Assembly: GCF_004339665.1 (NCBI RefSeq)
Contig: NZ_SMMU01000017.1
Span: 1 to 64,000, forward strand
Direction of reading: 5' to 3'
Length of the DNA stretch: 64,000 bases
Origin: Azotobacter chroococcum
GTDB lineage: Bacteria; Pseudomonadota; Gammaproteobacteria; Pseudomonadales; Pseudomonadaceae
Each line of letters begins with the position of its first letter. The stretch's first letter is position 1. Positions 43,312 to 53,084 of this stretch are shown one piece after another. The notes under the pieces were generated by a model, which worked only from the letters and a program-made list of their open reading frames with translations, had not been told where the DNA came from and ran no database searches. Made by a program: the position numbers and the translations under genes.

Positions 43312-43701
43312 ATGCTGGAAACGGAAACGATCGTTATCGTCTTTCACCTGCTGGCTGCGCTGGGTGTGGTCGCGCTGGTTTTGATTCAGCAGGGTAAGGG
43401 GGCGGAAGCAGGTGCTTCTTTTGGTTCTGGTGCGTCGGCTACGGTTTTCGGTAGTCAAGGTTCCTCTACCTTTCTGAGTCGCGTTACTGCTATACTCGCC
43501 ACCGCTTTTTTCCTGACCAGTTTGGGGTTGGGGTTTTTGGCAAAGGAAAAAGCTGACTCGTTGAGTCAGGCTGGTCTGCCGGATCCGGCGGTGCTGGAGA
43601 TCCAGCAGAAGAAGTCGGCAGTAGAAGATGTGCCGGTGCTTGAGGAGAAAGGGGCTGCAGGCAATGCCGTAGACGTGCCGCAGGCTCCGGAACAGAAGTA
43701 A
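43312..43701 (+). CDS. secG: Protein-export membrane protein SecG
   Basis: The 129-residue SecYEG subunit has two membrane helices (about residues 6-24 and 55-76) separated by the conserved [27 protein letters not shown] loop. A longer charged C-terminal tail follows, typical of Pseudomonas. It aids SecA-driven protein export. The stop lies eight bases before tRNA-Leu, so the tRNA is probably processed from the secG transcript. Confidence 0.95.
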   Translation: MLETETIVIVFHLLAALGVVALVLIQQGKGAEAGASFGSGASATVFGSQGSSTFLSRVTAILATAFFLTSLGLGFLAKEKADSLSQAGLPDPAVLEIQQKKSAVEDVPVLEEKGAAGNAVDVPQAPEQK

Positions 43702-43709
43702 AGGTTTTT

Positions 43710-43795
43710 GCCGAGGTGGTGGAATTGGTAGACACGCTACCTTGAGGTGGTAGTGGCCATAGGCTGTAGGGGTTCGAGTCCCCTCCTCGGTACCA
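43710..43795 (+). tRNA. tRNA-Leu (GAG anticodon)
   Basis: An 86-nt class II tRNA with acceptor GCCGAGG/CCTCGG(t), D-arm GGTGGAATTGGTAGACAC, anticodon stem CTACC/GGTAG with loop TTGAGGT (anticodon GAG, reads CUC/CUU), a long variable arm, the T-arm GGTTCGAGTCC, and encoded CCA. It follows secG, as in other pseudomonads. Confidence 0.97.
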
Positions 43796-43798
43796 AAT

Positions 43799-43830
43799 CA
43801 AGAGAGCCCGCTAATCAGCGGGCTCTCTTG
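43799..43830. terminator. Terminator after tRNA-Leu
   Basis: A perfect 14-bp stem (43799-43812 with 43817-43830) around AATC, four bases past the tRNA CCA. It probably ends the secG-tRNA-Leu transcript and separates it from the initiator tRNA promoter. Confidence 0.85.
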
Positions 43831-43845
43831 TCGGTGGAAGTTAGG

Positions 43846-43875
43846 TTGACTGGGAGTTGAGGTCATGCGTATACT
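43846..43875 (+). promoter_or_regulatory. Promoter of initiator tRNA / rimP-nusA-infB operon
   Basis: TTGACT (43846-43851), an 18-base spacer and TATACT (43870-43875) form a near-consensus sigma-70 promoter, with the tRNA starting 18 bases after the -10. A GC-rich discriminator is not obvious. Confidence 0.85.
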
Positions 43876-43892
43876 TCCGCTCCAGCTTTTGA

Positions 43893-43969
<77 letters not shown>

Positions 43970-43979
43970 GTTGTCGCAG

Positions 43980-44003
43980 AAGCCCCTTTCCAAGGGGCTT
44001 TTT
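43980..44003 (+). terminator. First terminator after initiator tRNA
   Basis: AAGCCCCTT/AAGGGGCTT around TCC, followed by TTT, ten bases past the tRNA. An intrinsic terminator that would limit read-through into rimP-nusA. Confidence 0.88.
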
Positions 44004-44061
44004 GCTAGCTAGAAAGCAGCAAGTGCCGGTAAGCGGCGCACATGGCGAAGATGATAAAGGG

Positions 44062-44087
44062 AATGGGCGTTTCGCCCATTTTTTATT
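44062..44087 (+). terminator. Second terminator, in the rimP leader
   Basis: AATGGGCG/CGCCCATT around TTT, then TTTTATTT, ends about 25 bases before the rimP start. With the first it forms a tandem attenuator-like leader, like that of the E. coli metY-nusA operon. Confidence 0.85.
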
Positions 44088-44112
44088 TGCACAGCATGCG
44101 CGAGGGGTTCAG

Positions 44113-44571
44113 GTGTCGAGCAAGCTAGAACAGTTGCAGGCCTTGTTGGCCCCGGTAGTCGAGGCGCTCGGCTATGAATGTTGGGGCATTGAGTTCCTGT
44201 CGCAGGGGCGGCACTCGCTACTGCGGGTCTATATCGATCACGCCAACGGCATCCTCATCGATGATTGCGAAAAGGTCAGTCGCCAGATCAGTGGCGTGCT
44301 CGATGTGGAGGATCCGATCAGCAATGAATACACCCTCGAGGTTTCCTCTCCAGGCATGGACCGGCCCCTATTCACTCTCGAACAGTTTGCCCGCAGCGCC
44401 GGCGAACAGGTGAAGATCAGGCTGCGCTCCCCCTTCGAGGGGCGGCGCAACTTCCAGGGGCTCCTGCGTGGCGTTGAGGATCAGGATGTGGTCGTGTTGG
44501 TGGACGACCACGAATACCTGTTGCCGCTCGATCTGATCGATAAAGCCAATATCATTCCCCGTTTTGACTGA
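44113..44571 (+). CDS. rimP: Ribosome maturation factor RimP
   Basis: The 152-residue protein is needed for 30S maturation. It begins [21 protein letters not shown] and shows the two-domain RimP pattern: [46 protein letters not shown], and the Sm-like C-terminal half ending [12 protein letters not shown] chose GTG 44113 because GAGGGG lies upstream and it yields the family length; the ATG-like frame start at 44002 lies inside the terminator. It is the first protein gene of the nusA-infB operon. Confidence 0.95.
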   Translation: MSSKLEQLQALLAPVVEALGYECWGIEFLSQGRHSLLRVYIDHANGILIDDCEKVSRQISGVLDVEDPISNEYTLEVSSPGMDRPLFTLEQFARSAGEQVKIRLRSPFEGRRNFQGLLRGVEDQDVVVLVDDHEYLLPLDLIDKANIIPRFD

Positions 44572-44618
44572 GACGCGGATCCCGCGGATCCCAATGGATT
44601 GCGAAAGGCGAGCGTACG

Positions 44619-46100
44619 ATGAGCAAAGAAGTACTGCTGGTAGTTGAGTCGGTGTCCAACGAAAAGGGCGTCCCGGCCGGTGTGATTTTCGAAGCCTTGG
44701 AGCTGGCGCTGGCCACTGCCACCAAGAAGCGCTACGAGGACGAAGTCGATCTGCGCGTGCAGATCAATCGCCAGAGCGGTGCGTACGACACTTTCCGTCG
44801 CTGGACCGTCGTCGAGGACGATTTGCTGGAAAATCCGGCTGCCGAACTGACGCTCGACGAGGCCCGCGAGCGCGAGCCGGATGCCAAGCTGGGCGATGTG
44901 GTCGAGGAAAAGATCGAATCCATCGAATTCGGACGCATTGCCGCGCAGACTGCCAAGCAGGTGATCGTGCAAAAGGTGCGGGAGGCCGAGCGCGCCCAGG
45001 TGGTGGATGCCTACCGCGAACGTGTGGGTGAGATCATTTCCGGTAGCGTGAAGAAGGTGACCCGGGACAATGTCATCGTCGATCTTGGCAACAACGCCGA
45101 AGCGCTGCTGGCGAGGGAGGACATCATTCCGCGCGAAACCTTCCGGGTCGGTGCGCGGGTACGAGCCCTGCTGAAGGAGATTCGCCCGGAAAACCGCGGC
45201 CCCCAGCTGATCCTGTCGCGTACTGCGCCGGGCATGCTGATCGAGCTGTTCCGCATCGAGGTGCCGGAGATCGCCGAAGGTTTGATCGAAGTGAAGGCTG
45301 CCTCCCGTGACCCGGGGTCGCGCGCCAAGATCGCCGTGCGCTCCAAGGACAAGCGTATCGACCCGCAGGGTGCCTGCATCGGCATGCGCGGCTCGCGCGT
45401 GCAGGCCGTTTCCGGCGAACTGGGGGGCGAGCGTGTCGACATCGTGCTGTGGGACGACAACCCGGCGCAGTTCGTGATCAACGCAATGGCGCCGGCCGAA
45501 GTGGCGGCGATCATTGTCGATGAGGACGCGCATGCAATGGATGTCGCCGTGGCCGACGATAACCTGGCCCAAGCTATTGGTCGTGGTGGACAGAACGTGC
45601 GGCTGGCCAGCCAACTGACCGGTTGGACCCTGAATGTGATGACCGAGGCTGACATCCAGGCCAAGCAACAGGCCGAGACTGGCGGCATTCTGCGCTCCTT
45701 CGTCGAGGAGCTGGAGGTCGACGAGGAACTGGCGCAGGTGCTGGTGGAGGAAGGCTTCACCAGCCTAGAAGAGATTGCCTATGTACCGATGGAGGAGATG
45801 CTCGCCATTGATGGCTTCGATGAGGAGATCGTCAACGAGTTGCGCGCACGCGCCAAGGATCGCCTGCTGACCAAGGCCATTGCTACTGAAGAAAAGCTGG
45901 CGGAAGCCCATCCGGCCGAAGACCTGCTCTCGCTCGAGGGCATGGACAAGGAGCTGGCGGTTGAGCTGGCGATGCGCGGAGTGATTACCCGCGAAGACCT
46001 GGCCGAGCAGTCGATCGACGACCTGCTCGACATCGACGGCATGGATGAAGAGCGTGCCGGCAAGCTGATCATGGCCGCCCGAGCCCACTGGTTCGAGTAA
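44619..46100 (+). CDS. nusA: Transcription termination/antitermination factor NusA
   Basis: The 493-residue RNA polymerase-binding factor has an N-terminal polymerase-binding domain (1-130), an S1 domain ([21 protein letters not shown] from residue 136) and two KH domains ([24 protein letters not shown] near 245; then [15 protein letters not shown] near 320). Two acidic repeats at the C-terminus (about 360-490) are typical of gamma-proteobacterial NusA. It modulates pausing, intrinsic termination and antitermination, so it could act on the terminators in its own operon leader. Confidence 0.98.
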   Translation: MSKEVLLVVESVSNEKGVPAGVIFEALELALATATKKRYEDEVDLRVQINRQSGAYDTFRRWTVVEDDLLENPAAELTLDEAREREPDAKLGDVVEEKIESIEFGRIAAQTAKQVIVQKVREAERAQVVDAYRERVGEIISGSVKKVTRDNVIVDLGNNAEALLAREDIIPRETFRVGARVRALLKEIRPENRGPQLILSRTAPGMLIELFRIEVPEIAEGLIEVKAASRDPGSRAKIAVRSKDKRIDPQGACIGMRGSRVQAVSGELGGERVDIVLWDDNPAQFVINAMAPAEVAAIIVDEDAHAMDVAVADDNLAQAIGRGGQNVRLASQLTGWTLNVMTEADIQAKQQAETGGILRSFVEELEVDEELAQVLVEEGFTSLEEIAYVPMEEMLAIDGFDEEIVNELRARAKDRLLTKAIATEEKLAEAHPAEDLLSLEGMDKELAVELAMRGVITREDLAEQSIDDLLDIDGMDEERAGKLIMAARAHWFE

Positions 46101-46127
46101 GCATTAGCGGCCTGAGGAGAGAGATGC

Positions 46128-48632
46128 ATGACGCAAGTCACGGTGAAAGAACTGGCCCTGGTGGTCGATACACCGGTCGAGCGCCTGCTGCAGCAGATGC
46201 GTGAGGCAGGGCTGTCGCATACCAGCGCCGAGCAGGTAGTGACCGATAATGAAAAGCAGGCCCTGTTGGCTCACCTCAAGAGCAGCCACGGTGTGAAGCT
46301 GGAGGAGCCGCGAAAGATTACCTTGCAACGCAAGACCACGACTACCTTGAGGGTCGCCGGTAGCAAGACCATCAGCGTCGAGGTGCGCAAGAAAAAGACT
46401 TATGTCAAGCGCAGCCCTGACGAGCTCGAGGCCGAGAAGCAGCGCGAGCTTGAGGAGCAGCGGGCTGCCGAGGAGGCTGCTGTGCGCCAGAAGGCAGATG
46501 AGGAGGCCAAGCGCCGTGCTGCCGAGCAGGAGGCGCAGCGCCAGGTCGAGCAGGCCGCTGCTACAGCTGCTGCTGCGAAGGAACCAGCACTCGGCGTAGC
46601 GGCCGAACCCGTGTCTGCTCCGGCTGCCGGCGAAGAGCGCAAGCGGGAAGAGCCGCGTCGTGTCGAGAAGGAGAAGGTGCGCAACGTCGACGATGAGCGG
46701 CGCGAGCGCAAGAATGCCCAGCATCGCCCCTCCGTCAAGGACAAGGCTCCGGTTGCCCGTGCAGCGGTGCGCAATGTCGACGAAGAAGGCGAGGGTTTCG
46801 GCCGTCGCGGTGGTCGCGGTGGCAAGTCCAAGCTGAAGAAGCGCAATCAGCATGGCTTTCAGAGCCCGACCGGCCCCCTTGTGCGCGAGGTGACCATCGG
46901 CGAAACCATCACGGTCGCCGAACTGGCCCAGCAGATGTCGGTCAAGGCGGCCGAGGTCATCAAGTTCATGTTCAAGATGGGCACGCCGGTGACCATCAAC
47001 CAGGTGCTCGACCAGGAAACCGCGCAACTGCTGGCCGAAGAGCTGGGGCACAAGGTCAAGCTGGTCAGCGAGAACGCACTGGAAGAGCAGTTGGCCGAAT
47101 CCCTCAAGTTCGAAGGCGAGGCTGTATCGCGTGCGCCGGTGGTCACTGTCATGGGGCACGTCGACCACGGCAAGACCTCGCTGCTCGACTACATCCGTCG
47201 CACCAAGGTGGCGACCGGCGAGGCAGGTGGCATTACCCAGCACATCGGTGCCTATCACGTGGAAACCGATCGCGGCATGGTCACCTTCCTCGACACCCCC
47301 GGCCACGCTGCGTTCACCGCGATGCGTGCCCGGGGTGCCAAGGCCACCGACATCGTCATCCTGGTGGTGGCGGCCGACGATGGTGTGATGCCGCAGACCG
47401 AAGAGGCCATCCAGCATGCCAAGGCGGCCGGCGTGCCGATCGTCGTGGCGGTCAACAAGATCGACAAGCCGGCAGCCGACCTGGACCGGATCAAGAACGA
47501 TCTGGCCGCACGCGACGTGATCCCGGAAGAGTGGGGTGGCACCACCCAGTTCGTCCCGGTTTCGGCAAAGGTCGGTACCGGTATCGACGAGCTGCTGGAA
47601 GCGGTGCTGCTGCAGGCCGAGGTGCTTGAGCTGACCGCTACGCCGAGTGCTCCGGGGCGCGGCGTGGTGATCGAGTCGCGTCTGGACAAGGGGCGCGGTC
47701 CGGTGGCGACCGTGCTGGTCCAGAACGGTACCCTGCGCCAGGGTGACGTCGTCCTCGCCGGTGTAAACTTCGGCCGTGTGCGGGCCATGCTGGACGAGAA
47801 CGGCCAGCCCCTCAAGGAGGCGGGCCCGTCGATTCCGGTGGAAATTCTCGGCCTGGATTCCACTCCGGATGCGGGCGACGATCTGACCGTGGTCGCCGAT
47901 GAGAAGAAGGCGCGCGAAGTGGCGCTGTTCCGTCAGGGCAAGTTCCGCGAGGTCAAGCTGGCTCGTCAGCATTCGGCCAAGCTGGAAAACATCTTCGAGA
48001 CCATGGGCCAGGACGAGAAGAAGACCCTCAACATCGTCCTCAAGTCCGACGTGCGCGGTTCCTTGGAGGCCTTGCAGGGCGCTCTGGGCGAGCTCGGCAA
48101 CGAGGAGGTCCAGGTCCGCGTGGTCGGTGGCGGCGTCGGCGGCATCACCGAGAGCGATGCCAACCTGGCACTGGCCTCCAACGCCGTGCTGTTCGGCTTC
48201 AACGTGCGCGCCGACGCCGGTGCGCGCAAGATCGTCGAGCAGGAAGGTCTGGACCTGCGCTACTACAACGTCATCTACGACATCATCGAGGACGTCAAGA
48301 AGGCGCTGTCGGGCATGCTGGGCAGCGAGGTGCGGGAGAACATCCTGGGCATCGCCGAGGTGCGCGATGTGTTTCGCTCGCCGAAGTTCGGCGCCGTCGC
48401 CGGCTGCATGGTGGTCGAGGGCAACGTCCATCGCAACCGTCCGATTCGCGTGCTGCGCGACGACGTGGTGATCTTCGAGGGCGAACTGGAGTCCCTGCGC
48501 CGCTTCAAGGACGACGTGTCCGAAGTGCGGGCCGGCATGGAGTGCGGTATCGGCGTGAAGAGCTACAACGACGTCAAGGTCGGCGACAAGATCGAAGTGT
48601 ACGAGAAGGTCCAGGTGGCGCGCTCGCTTTGA
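46128..48632 (+). CDS. infB: Translation initiation factor IF-2
   Basis: The 834-residue GTPase places fMet-tRNA on the 30S subunit. The N-terminus (1-55) is the IF2N fold, followed by a long Ala/Glu/Lys/Arg-rich linker (about 95-240) and a second IF2N-like segment (about 255-305). The G domain has G1 GHVDHGKT (343-350), G3 DTPGHAAF and G4 NKID, and domains II-IV follow with the C-terminal fMet-tRNA binding part. Internal initiation giving shorter IF2 forms is known in E. coli; I cannot assign such a site here. ATG 46128 has GAGGAGAG upstream. The gene downstream of nusA fits the conserved operon. Confidence 0.98.
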   Translation: MTQVTVKELALVVDTPVERLLQQMREAGLSHTSAEQVVTDNEKQALLAHLKSSHGVKLEEPRKITLQRKTTTTLRVAGSKTISVEVRKKKTYVKRSPDELEAEKQRELEEQRAAEEAAVRQKADEEAKRRAAEQEAQRQVEQAAATAAAAKEPALGVAAEPVSAPAAGEERKREEPRRVEKEKVRNVDDERRERKNAQHRPSVKDKAPVARAAVRNVDEEGEGFGRRGGRGGKSKLKKRNQHGFQSPTGPLVREVTIGETITVAELAQQMSVKAAEVIKFMFKMGTPVTINQVLDQETAQLLAEELGHKVKLVSENALEEQLAESLKFEGEAVSRAPVVTVMGHVDHGKTSLLDYIRRTKVATGEAGGITQHIGAYHVETDRGMVTFLDTPGHAAFTAMRARGAKATDIVILVVAADDGVMPQTEEAIQHAKAAGVPIVVAVNKIDKPAADLDRIKNDLAARDVIPEEWGGTTQFVPVSAKVGTGIDELLEAVLLQAEVLELTATPSAPGRGVVIESRLDKGRGPVATVLVQNGTLRQGDVVLAGVNFGRVRAMLDENGQPLKEAGPSIPVEILGLDSTPDAGDDLTVVADEKKAREVALFRQGKFREVKLARQHSAKLENIFETMGQDEKKTLNIVLKSDVRGSLEALQGALGELGNEEVQVRVVGGGVGGITESDANLALASNAVLFGFNVRADAGARKIVEQEGLDLRYYNVIYDIIEDVKKALSGMLGSEVRENILGIAEVRDVFRSPKFGAVAGCMVVEGNVHRNRPIRVLRDDVVIFEGELESLRRFKDDVSEVRAGMECGIGVKSYNDVKVGDKIEVYEKVQVARSL

Positions 48633-48648
48633 CGCGCGCGCAAGCACG

Positions 48649-48705
48649 AAGCTGGAAGCATGAAGCTGGAGGCCGTAAGGCTTCCGGGTTCGGCTTCCAG
48701 CTTTT
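48649..48705. repeat. AAGCTGGAAGC hairpin element, infB-rbfA gap
   Basis: AAGCTGGAAGC (48649-48659) is perfectly complementary to GCTTCCAGCTT (48693-48703), which is followed by TT; a second partial copy (GAAGCTGGA, 48663-48671) sits between the arms. The same element recurs after rpsO. It may be a partial terminator or an mRNA processing site. Confidence 0.75.
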
Positions 48706-48725
48706 GGCTTATTGAGAGGCGAAAT

Positions 48726-49115
48726 ATGGCCAAAGACTACAGTCGCACCCAGCGCATTGGTGATCAGATGCAGCGTGAGCTGTCTCTGCTGATCCAGCGC
48801 GAGATCAAGGACCCGCGCCTCGGCATGGTCACCATTACCGCTGTCGAGGTTGCTCGCGATCTGTCCCATGCCAAGGTGTTCATCACCGTCATGGGCAAGG
48901 AAGACAGCGCCGAGGAAATCAAGCGGAACCTCGATATCCTCAATGAGGCGGCCGGTTTTCTGCGCATGCAGCTGGGCAAGGCGATGAAGCTGCGCAGCAT
49001 GCCGCAGCTGCACTTCAGCTATGACGCGAGCATTCGTCGGGGCGTCGAGCTGTCCGCATTGATCGAGCGCGCCGTGGCCGAAGACCGGCTGCATGCCGGC
49101 AAGGACGAGGAGTAA
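48726..49115 (+). CDS. rbfA: 30S ribosome-binding factor RbfA
   Basis: The 129-residue KH-like protein starts [20 protein letters not shown] at 48726 behind GAGG; the longer frame upstream runs through the hairpin element. Conserved segments are [31 protein letters not shown] and [21 protein letters not shown]. It assists 16S 5'-end processing and cold adaptation. truB begins three bases after its stop. Confidence 0.97.
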   Translation: MAKDYSRTQRIGDQMQRELSLLIQREIKDPRLGMVTITAVEVARDLSHAKVFITVMGKEDSAEEIKRNLDILNEAAGFLRMQLGKAMKLRSMPQLHFSYDASIRRGVELSALIERAVAEDRLHAGKDEE

Positions 49116-49118
49116 GGC

Positions 49119-50036
49119 GTGGCGCAGGGCAAACGTATCCGCCGCAAGGTCGATGGCATCCTGATTCTCGACAAGCCGCGCGGGCTGACCTCCAATGCCG
49201 CGCTGCAGAAGGTCCGCTGGTTGCTGAATGCCGAGAAGGCCGGACATACCGGCAGTCTCGATCCTCTGGCCACCGGCGTGTTGCCGCTGTGCTTCGGCGA
49301 GGCCACCAAGTTTTCCCAGTACCTGCTGGATGCCGACAAGGGTTACGAGACCCTGATGCATCTCGGCGTGACCACTGCCACCGGGGACGCCGAGGGCGAA
49401 GTGCTCGAGCGGCGCGATGTGCAGCTCGGGCGGGATGCGCTGGAGGCGGTGCTGGCGGACTTCCGTGGCGAGATCAGCCAGGTTCCGCCCATGTACTCGG
49501 CACTCAAGCGCGATGGGCAGCCGCTCTACAAGCTGGCCAGGGCCGGCGAGGTGGTGGAGCGTGAGGCGCGTTCTGTTACTATTGCGCGTCTGGATCTGCT
49601 GGCCTTCGAGCCACCGTTCGCACGGTTGGCGGTGGCCTGCAGCAAGGGAACCTACATTCGCTCCCTGGTCGAGGACATCGGCCGGACGCTCGGGGTCGGT
49701 GCGCATGTCGCGGAGTTGCGCCGGACCCAGGCCGGGCCCTTCGGGCTGGCCCAGACGGTCAGCCTGGAGGCTCTGGAGCAGGCCCATGCCGAGGGTGGCT
49801 GCGAGGCGCTGGACCGCTTCCTGCTACCGGCGGACAGCGGTCTGGAGCACTGGCCTGTGCTCCAGCTCTCCGAACACAGCAGCTACTACTGGCTGCATGG
49901 GCAGCCGGTTCGCGCGCCGCAGTCGCCGAAGTTCGGCATGGTGCGGGTGCAGGATCATACAGGCCGCTTCATCGGTATCGGTGAGGTGGGTGACGACGGG
50001 CGCATCGCGCCGCGTCGACTGATTCGGTCGGAATGA
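49119..50036 (+). CDS. truB: tRNA pseudouridine(55) synthase TruB
   Basis: The 305-residue enzyme makes pseudouridine 55 in the T-loop of tRNAs. The catalytic aspartate is Asp48 in [20 protein letters not shown]. The other family motifs ([46 protein letters not shown]) and the C-terminal PUA-like extension are intact. It starts with GTG at 49119 after GAGTAAGG, coupled to rbfA. Confidence 0.97.
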   Translation: MAQGKRIRRKVDGILILDKPRGLTSNAALQKVRWLLNAEKAGHTGSLDPLATGVLPLCFGEATKFSQYLLDADKGYETLMHLGVTTATGDAEGEVLERRDVQLGRDALEAVLADFRGEISQVPPMYSALKRDGQPLYKLARAGEVVEREARSVTIARLDLLAFEPPFARLAVACSKGTYIRSLVEDIGRTLGVGAHVAELRRTQAGPFGLAQTVSLEALEQAHAEGGCEALDRFLLPADSGLEHWPVLQLSEHSSYYWLHGQPVRAPQSPKFGMVRVQDHTGRFIGIGEVGDDGRIAPRRLIRSE

Positions 50037-50164
50037 CCGATGCGAGGGTGGCTGTCAGCAGGCACGGTCATACCTCTTTCTCAAACACGGGAAGATGTTC
50101 CCGGCCTGCTGAAATCATTCGGTGCCACGGCCTGAATGGTTTCCCGACAGAGAGGATGCCCATC

Positions 50165-50434
50165 ATGGCACTCACCGTTGAAGAAAAAGCCCAGATCGTC
50201 AACGAGTACAAGCAAGCTGAAGGCGATACCGGTTCCCCGGAAGTGCAGATTGCCCTGCTGACCTTCAACATCAACAAGCTGCAGGATCACTTCAAGGCCA
50301 ACGGCAAGGATCACCACTCCCGTCGTGGCCTGATCCGCATGGTCAACCAGCGCCGCAAGCTGCTGGATTACCTGAAGGGTAAGGACACCACTCGTTACAG
50401 CGCCCTGATCGGTCGCCTGGGCCTGCGTCGCTAA
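50165..50434 (+). CDS. rpsO: 30S ribosomal protein S15
   Basis: The 89-residue protein [28 protein letters not shown] is complete, with the 16S-binding [22 protein letters not shown] region. I chose ATG 50165 by homology (an in-frame upstream start at 50033 is not protein-like). In E. coli, S15 represses its own mRNA through a pseudoknot over the ribosome site; the 128-base gap before this gene could hold such a structure, which I did not resolve. Confidence 0.98.
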   Translation: MALTVEEKAQIVNEYKQAEGDTGSPEVQIALLTFNINKLQDHFKANGKDHHSRRGLIRMVNQRRKLLDYLKGKDTTRYSALIGRLGLRR

Positions 50435-50444
50435 GGCGCGCGCC

Positions 50445-50497
50445 AAGCTGGAAGCGGGAGGCTGGAAGTGAGACATCGTGCTTGCTTCCAGCCTTTT
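50445..50497 (+). repeat. Second AAGCTGGAAGC element / hairpin after rpsO
   Basis: AAGCTGGAAGC (50445-50455) is followed by GGCTGGAAG (50460-50468), which pairs perfectly with CTTCCAGCC (50485-50493) just before TTTT. It is placed 10 bases after the rpsO stop and acts plausibly as the rpsO terminator. The sequence repeats the infB-rbfA element. Confidence 0.75.
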
Positions 50498-50589
50498 GCT
50501 TTCGGCTTCTCCCTTTTCAGGAAGCCCTCCGGGTCCGACTCCCACCTTCCTGAGGATTTCCCCCGAGCAACAAAGAGAAGGAAAATACC

Positions 50590-52698
50590 GTGAATCCGGT
50601 TATCAAGACATTCCAGTTCGGTCAGTCGACCGTCACCCTGGAGACCGGCCGCATCGCCCGCCAGGCCTCCGGCGCCGTATTGGTCACCGTCGACGAGGAC
50701 GTGACCGTACTGGTCACCGTGGTCGGCGCCAAGCAGGCCGATCCGGGCAAGGGTTTCTTCCCGCTGTCCGTGCATTATCAAGAGAAGACCTACGCCGCCG
50801 GCCGAATCCCGGGTGGTTTCTTCAAGCGCGAAGGCCGCCCCAGCGAGAAGGAAACCCTGACCTCGCGCCTGATCGACCGGCCGATCCGCCCGCTGTTCCC
50901 GGAAGGCTTCATGAACGAGGTGCAGGTGATCTGCACCGTGCTTTCCACCAGCAAGAAGACCGATCCGGACATCGCTTCGATGATTGGCACCTCCGCCGCC
51001 CTGGCGGTCTCCGGGATTCCCTTCAGCGGCCCGATCGGCGCCGCCCGCGTGGGTTACCACGAGGAGACCGGCTACCTGCTGAACCCCACCTACGAGCAGC
51101 TCAAGGCCTCGCGCCTGGACATGGTGGTGGCCGGTACGGAATCCGCCGTGCTGATGGTCGAGTCCGAAGCCGAGGAGTTGACCGAGGACCAGATGCTGGG
51201 CGCCGTGCTGTACGCCCACGAGGAGTTCCAGGCGGTGATCCGGGCCATCAAGGAGTTCGCCGCCGAGGCTGCCCGTCCGGCCTGGAGCTGGGAGCCGCCG
51301 ACCGAGCCGAGCGCGCTGCTCGAGGCCATTCGCGCCGGGTTCGGCGAGGCGATCTCGCAGGCCTATACCATCACCGTCAAGCAGGAGCGCTACAACCGCC
51401 TCGACGAGCTGCGCGCCCAGGCCGTGGCTAGCCTGGCCGGCGAAGCCGAGGGCCAGCCGTCCGTCGGCGAGGTCAAGGATGCCTTCGGCCTGATCGAATA
51501 CCGCACCGTGCGCGAGAACATCGTCGACGGCAAGCCGCGCATCGACGGTCGCGACAACCGCACCGTGCGCCCGCTGAGGATTGAGGTCGGCGTGCTGCCG
51601 AAGACCCACGGTTCGGCCCTGTTCACCCGCGGCGAGACTCAGGCGCTGGTGGTGGCCACTCTAGGTACCGCGCGTGATGCCCAGGTGCTCGACACCCTGG
51701 AAGGCGAGCGCAAGGACAGCTTCATGCTGCACTACAACTTCCCGCCGTTCTCGGTGGGCGAGTGCGGCCGCATGGGCAGTGCCGGCCGTCGCGAGATCGG
51801 CCATGGCCGCCTGGCCCGCCGCGGTGTGCAGGCCATGCTGCCGAAGGGCGACGAGTTCCCCTATACCGTGCGTGTGGTCTCGGAAATCACCGAGTCCAAC
51901 GGCTCCAGTTCCATGGCTTCGGTCTGCGGTGCCTCCCTGGCGCTGATGGATGCCGGCGTGCCGATGAAGGCGCCGGTGGCCGGTATCGCCATGGGCCTAG
52001 TCAAGGAAGGCGAGAGGTTCGCCGTGCTGACCGACATCCTCGGCGACGAGGACCACCTGGGCGACATGGACTTCAAGGTGGCCGGTACCGCCAAGGGCGT
52101 CACCGCGCTGCAGATGGACATCAAGATCCAGGGCATCACCGAGGAGATCATGGAGATCGCCCTGAACCAGGCGCTGGAAGCCCGCCTGAACATCCTCGGC
52201 CAGATGAGCCAGGTGATCGGCCAGTCGCGCAGCGAGCTGTCGGTCAACGCTCCGACCATGCTGGCGATGAAGATCGATCAGGACAAGATCCGCGACGTGA
52301 TCGGCAAGGGCGGTGCCACCATCCGTGCCATCTGCGAGGAGACCAAGGCCTCCATCGATATCGAGGACGACGGCTCGATCAAGATCTTCGGCGAAACCCG
52401 CGAGGCGGCGGAGGCAGCCAAGCAGCGCGTGCTGTCCATCACCGCCGAGGCCGAGATCGGCAAGATCTACGTCGGCAAGGTCGAGCGCATCGTCGACTTC
52501 GGCGCCTTCGTCAACATCCTGCCGGGCAAGGATGGCCTGGTGCACATCTCGCAGATCAGCGACCAGCGCATCGAGAAGGTCACCGACGTGCTCAAGGAAG
52601 GCCAGGAAGTGAAGGTGCTGGTGCTCGACGTGGACAACCGCGGCCGCATCAAGCTGTCGATCAAGGATGTCGCCGCTGCGGAAGCGTCCGGCGTCTGA
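50590..52698 (+). CDS. pnp: Polyribonucleotide nucleotidyltransferase (PNPase)
   Basis: The 702-residue phosphorolytic 3'-5' exoribonuclease is part of the RNA degradosome. Two RNase PH domains (about 1-215 and 310-545) flank an alpha-helical linker; the second has the catalytic [19 protein letters not shown]. The KH domain contains VIGKGG (about 568-573) and the S1 domain begins [18 protein letters not shown] (about 623). GTG start at 50590. The ORF directly follows the rpsO hairpin; in E. coli the pnp leader is cut by RNase III and autoregulated. Confidence 0.98.
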   Translation: MNPVIKTFQFGQSTVTLETGRIARQASGAVLVTVDEDVTVLVTVVGAKQADPGKGFFPLSVHYQEKTYAAGRIPGGFFKREGRPSEKETLTSRLIDRPIRPLFPEGFMNEVQVICTVLSTSKKTDPDIASMIGTSAALAVSGIPFSGPIGAARVGYHEETGYLLNPTYEQLKASRLDMVVAGTESAVLMVESEAEELTEDQMLGAVLYAHEEFQAVIRAIKEFAAEAARPAWSWEPPTEPSALLEAIRAGFGEAISQAYTITVKQERYNRLDELRAQAVASLAGEAEGQPSVGEVKDAFGLIEYRTVRENIVDGKPRIDGRDNRTVRPLRIEVGVLPKTHGSALFTRGETQALVVATLGTARDAQVLDTLEGERKDSFMLHYNFPPFSVGECGRMGSAGRREIGHGRLARRGVQAMLPKGDEFPYTVRVVSEITESNGSSSMASVCGASLALMDAGVPMKAPVAGIAMGLVKEGERFAVLTDILGDEDHLGDMDFKVAGTAKGVTALQMDIKIQGITEEIMEIALNQALEARLNILGQMSQVIGQSRSELSVNAPTMLAMKIDQDKIRDVIGKGGATIRAICEETKASIDIEDDGSIKIFGETREAAEAAKQRVLSITAEAEIGKIYVGKVERIVDFGAFVNILPGKDGLVHISQISDQRIEKVTDVLKEGQEVKVLVLDVDNRGRIKLSIKDVAAAEASGV

Positions 52699-52723
52699 GG
52701 TCGCCACTTCCCAGCTGGAAAAG

Positions 52724-52747
52724 ACGAGGGCCCTGCGGGGCTCTCGT
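52724..52747. terminator. Bidirectional terminator after pnp
   Basis: A 10-bp stem (52724-52733 with 52738-52747, one G-U) with loop TGCG lies between the convergent pnp and DUF2845 stops. On the minus strand it is followed by CTTTTCC. Confidence 0.75.
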
Positions 52748-52773
52748 TCGTTTCGGCGGGAGGGCGCCAGCCG

Positions 52774-53076
52774 TCACTGGACGCGGCGGCTGTCGATCCC
52801 GACCAGACGGTTGCCCTCGAAGCGCAGGAAGTAGTACATGCCGTTGCGCGGGCCGTATACCCACTCCTCCACCACCAGCTCATGGTGAAAACCCCAGTCG
52901 TCGCGCCGCTCGCGATAGCCGAGCAGATCGCGGCTGACTGGTTCGCCGCATTTGGCCAGGACTTCGTGAGTGGAGTCGCCGGTGCTGATCAGGTGGCTCT
53001 CGCAGCGCAGGCTGGCGGCGAGGAGCAGTGCCGGAGCCAGGCCGAGCAGCGCGGCGAGCAGGCGCAGGAGATTCAT
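52774..53076 (-). CDS. Small exported DUF2845 protein
   Basis: The 100-residue protein has a signal peptide (MNLLRLLAALLGLAPALLLAASLRC) and a short mature domain with CESHLISTGDSTHEVLAKCGEPVSR, characteristic of DUF2845. The two cysteines (in CESHL and KCGEP) could form a disulfide in the periplasm. It ends in a hydrophilic VGIDSRRVQ. It follows the DUF748 gene by eight bases, so the pair is probably co-transcribed. The function is unknown. Confidence 0.85.
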   Translation of the reverse strand: MNLLRLLAALLGLAPALLLAASLRCESHLISTGDSTHEVLAKCGEPVSRDLLGYRERRDDWGFHHELVVEEWVYGPRNGMYYFLRFEGNRLVGIDSRRVQ

Positions 53077-53084
53077 TCGCGCAC

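Noticed and set aside
46128-49787. Very long minus frame opposite infB-rbfA-truB
   Set aside because: Antisense shadow with His/Leu/Gln/Asp/Gly-rich composition; infB, rbfA and truB are intact on plus.
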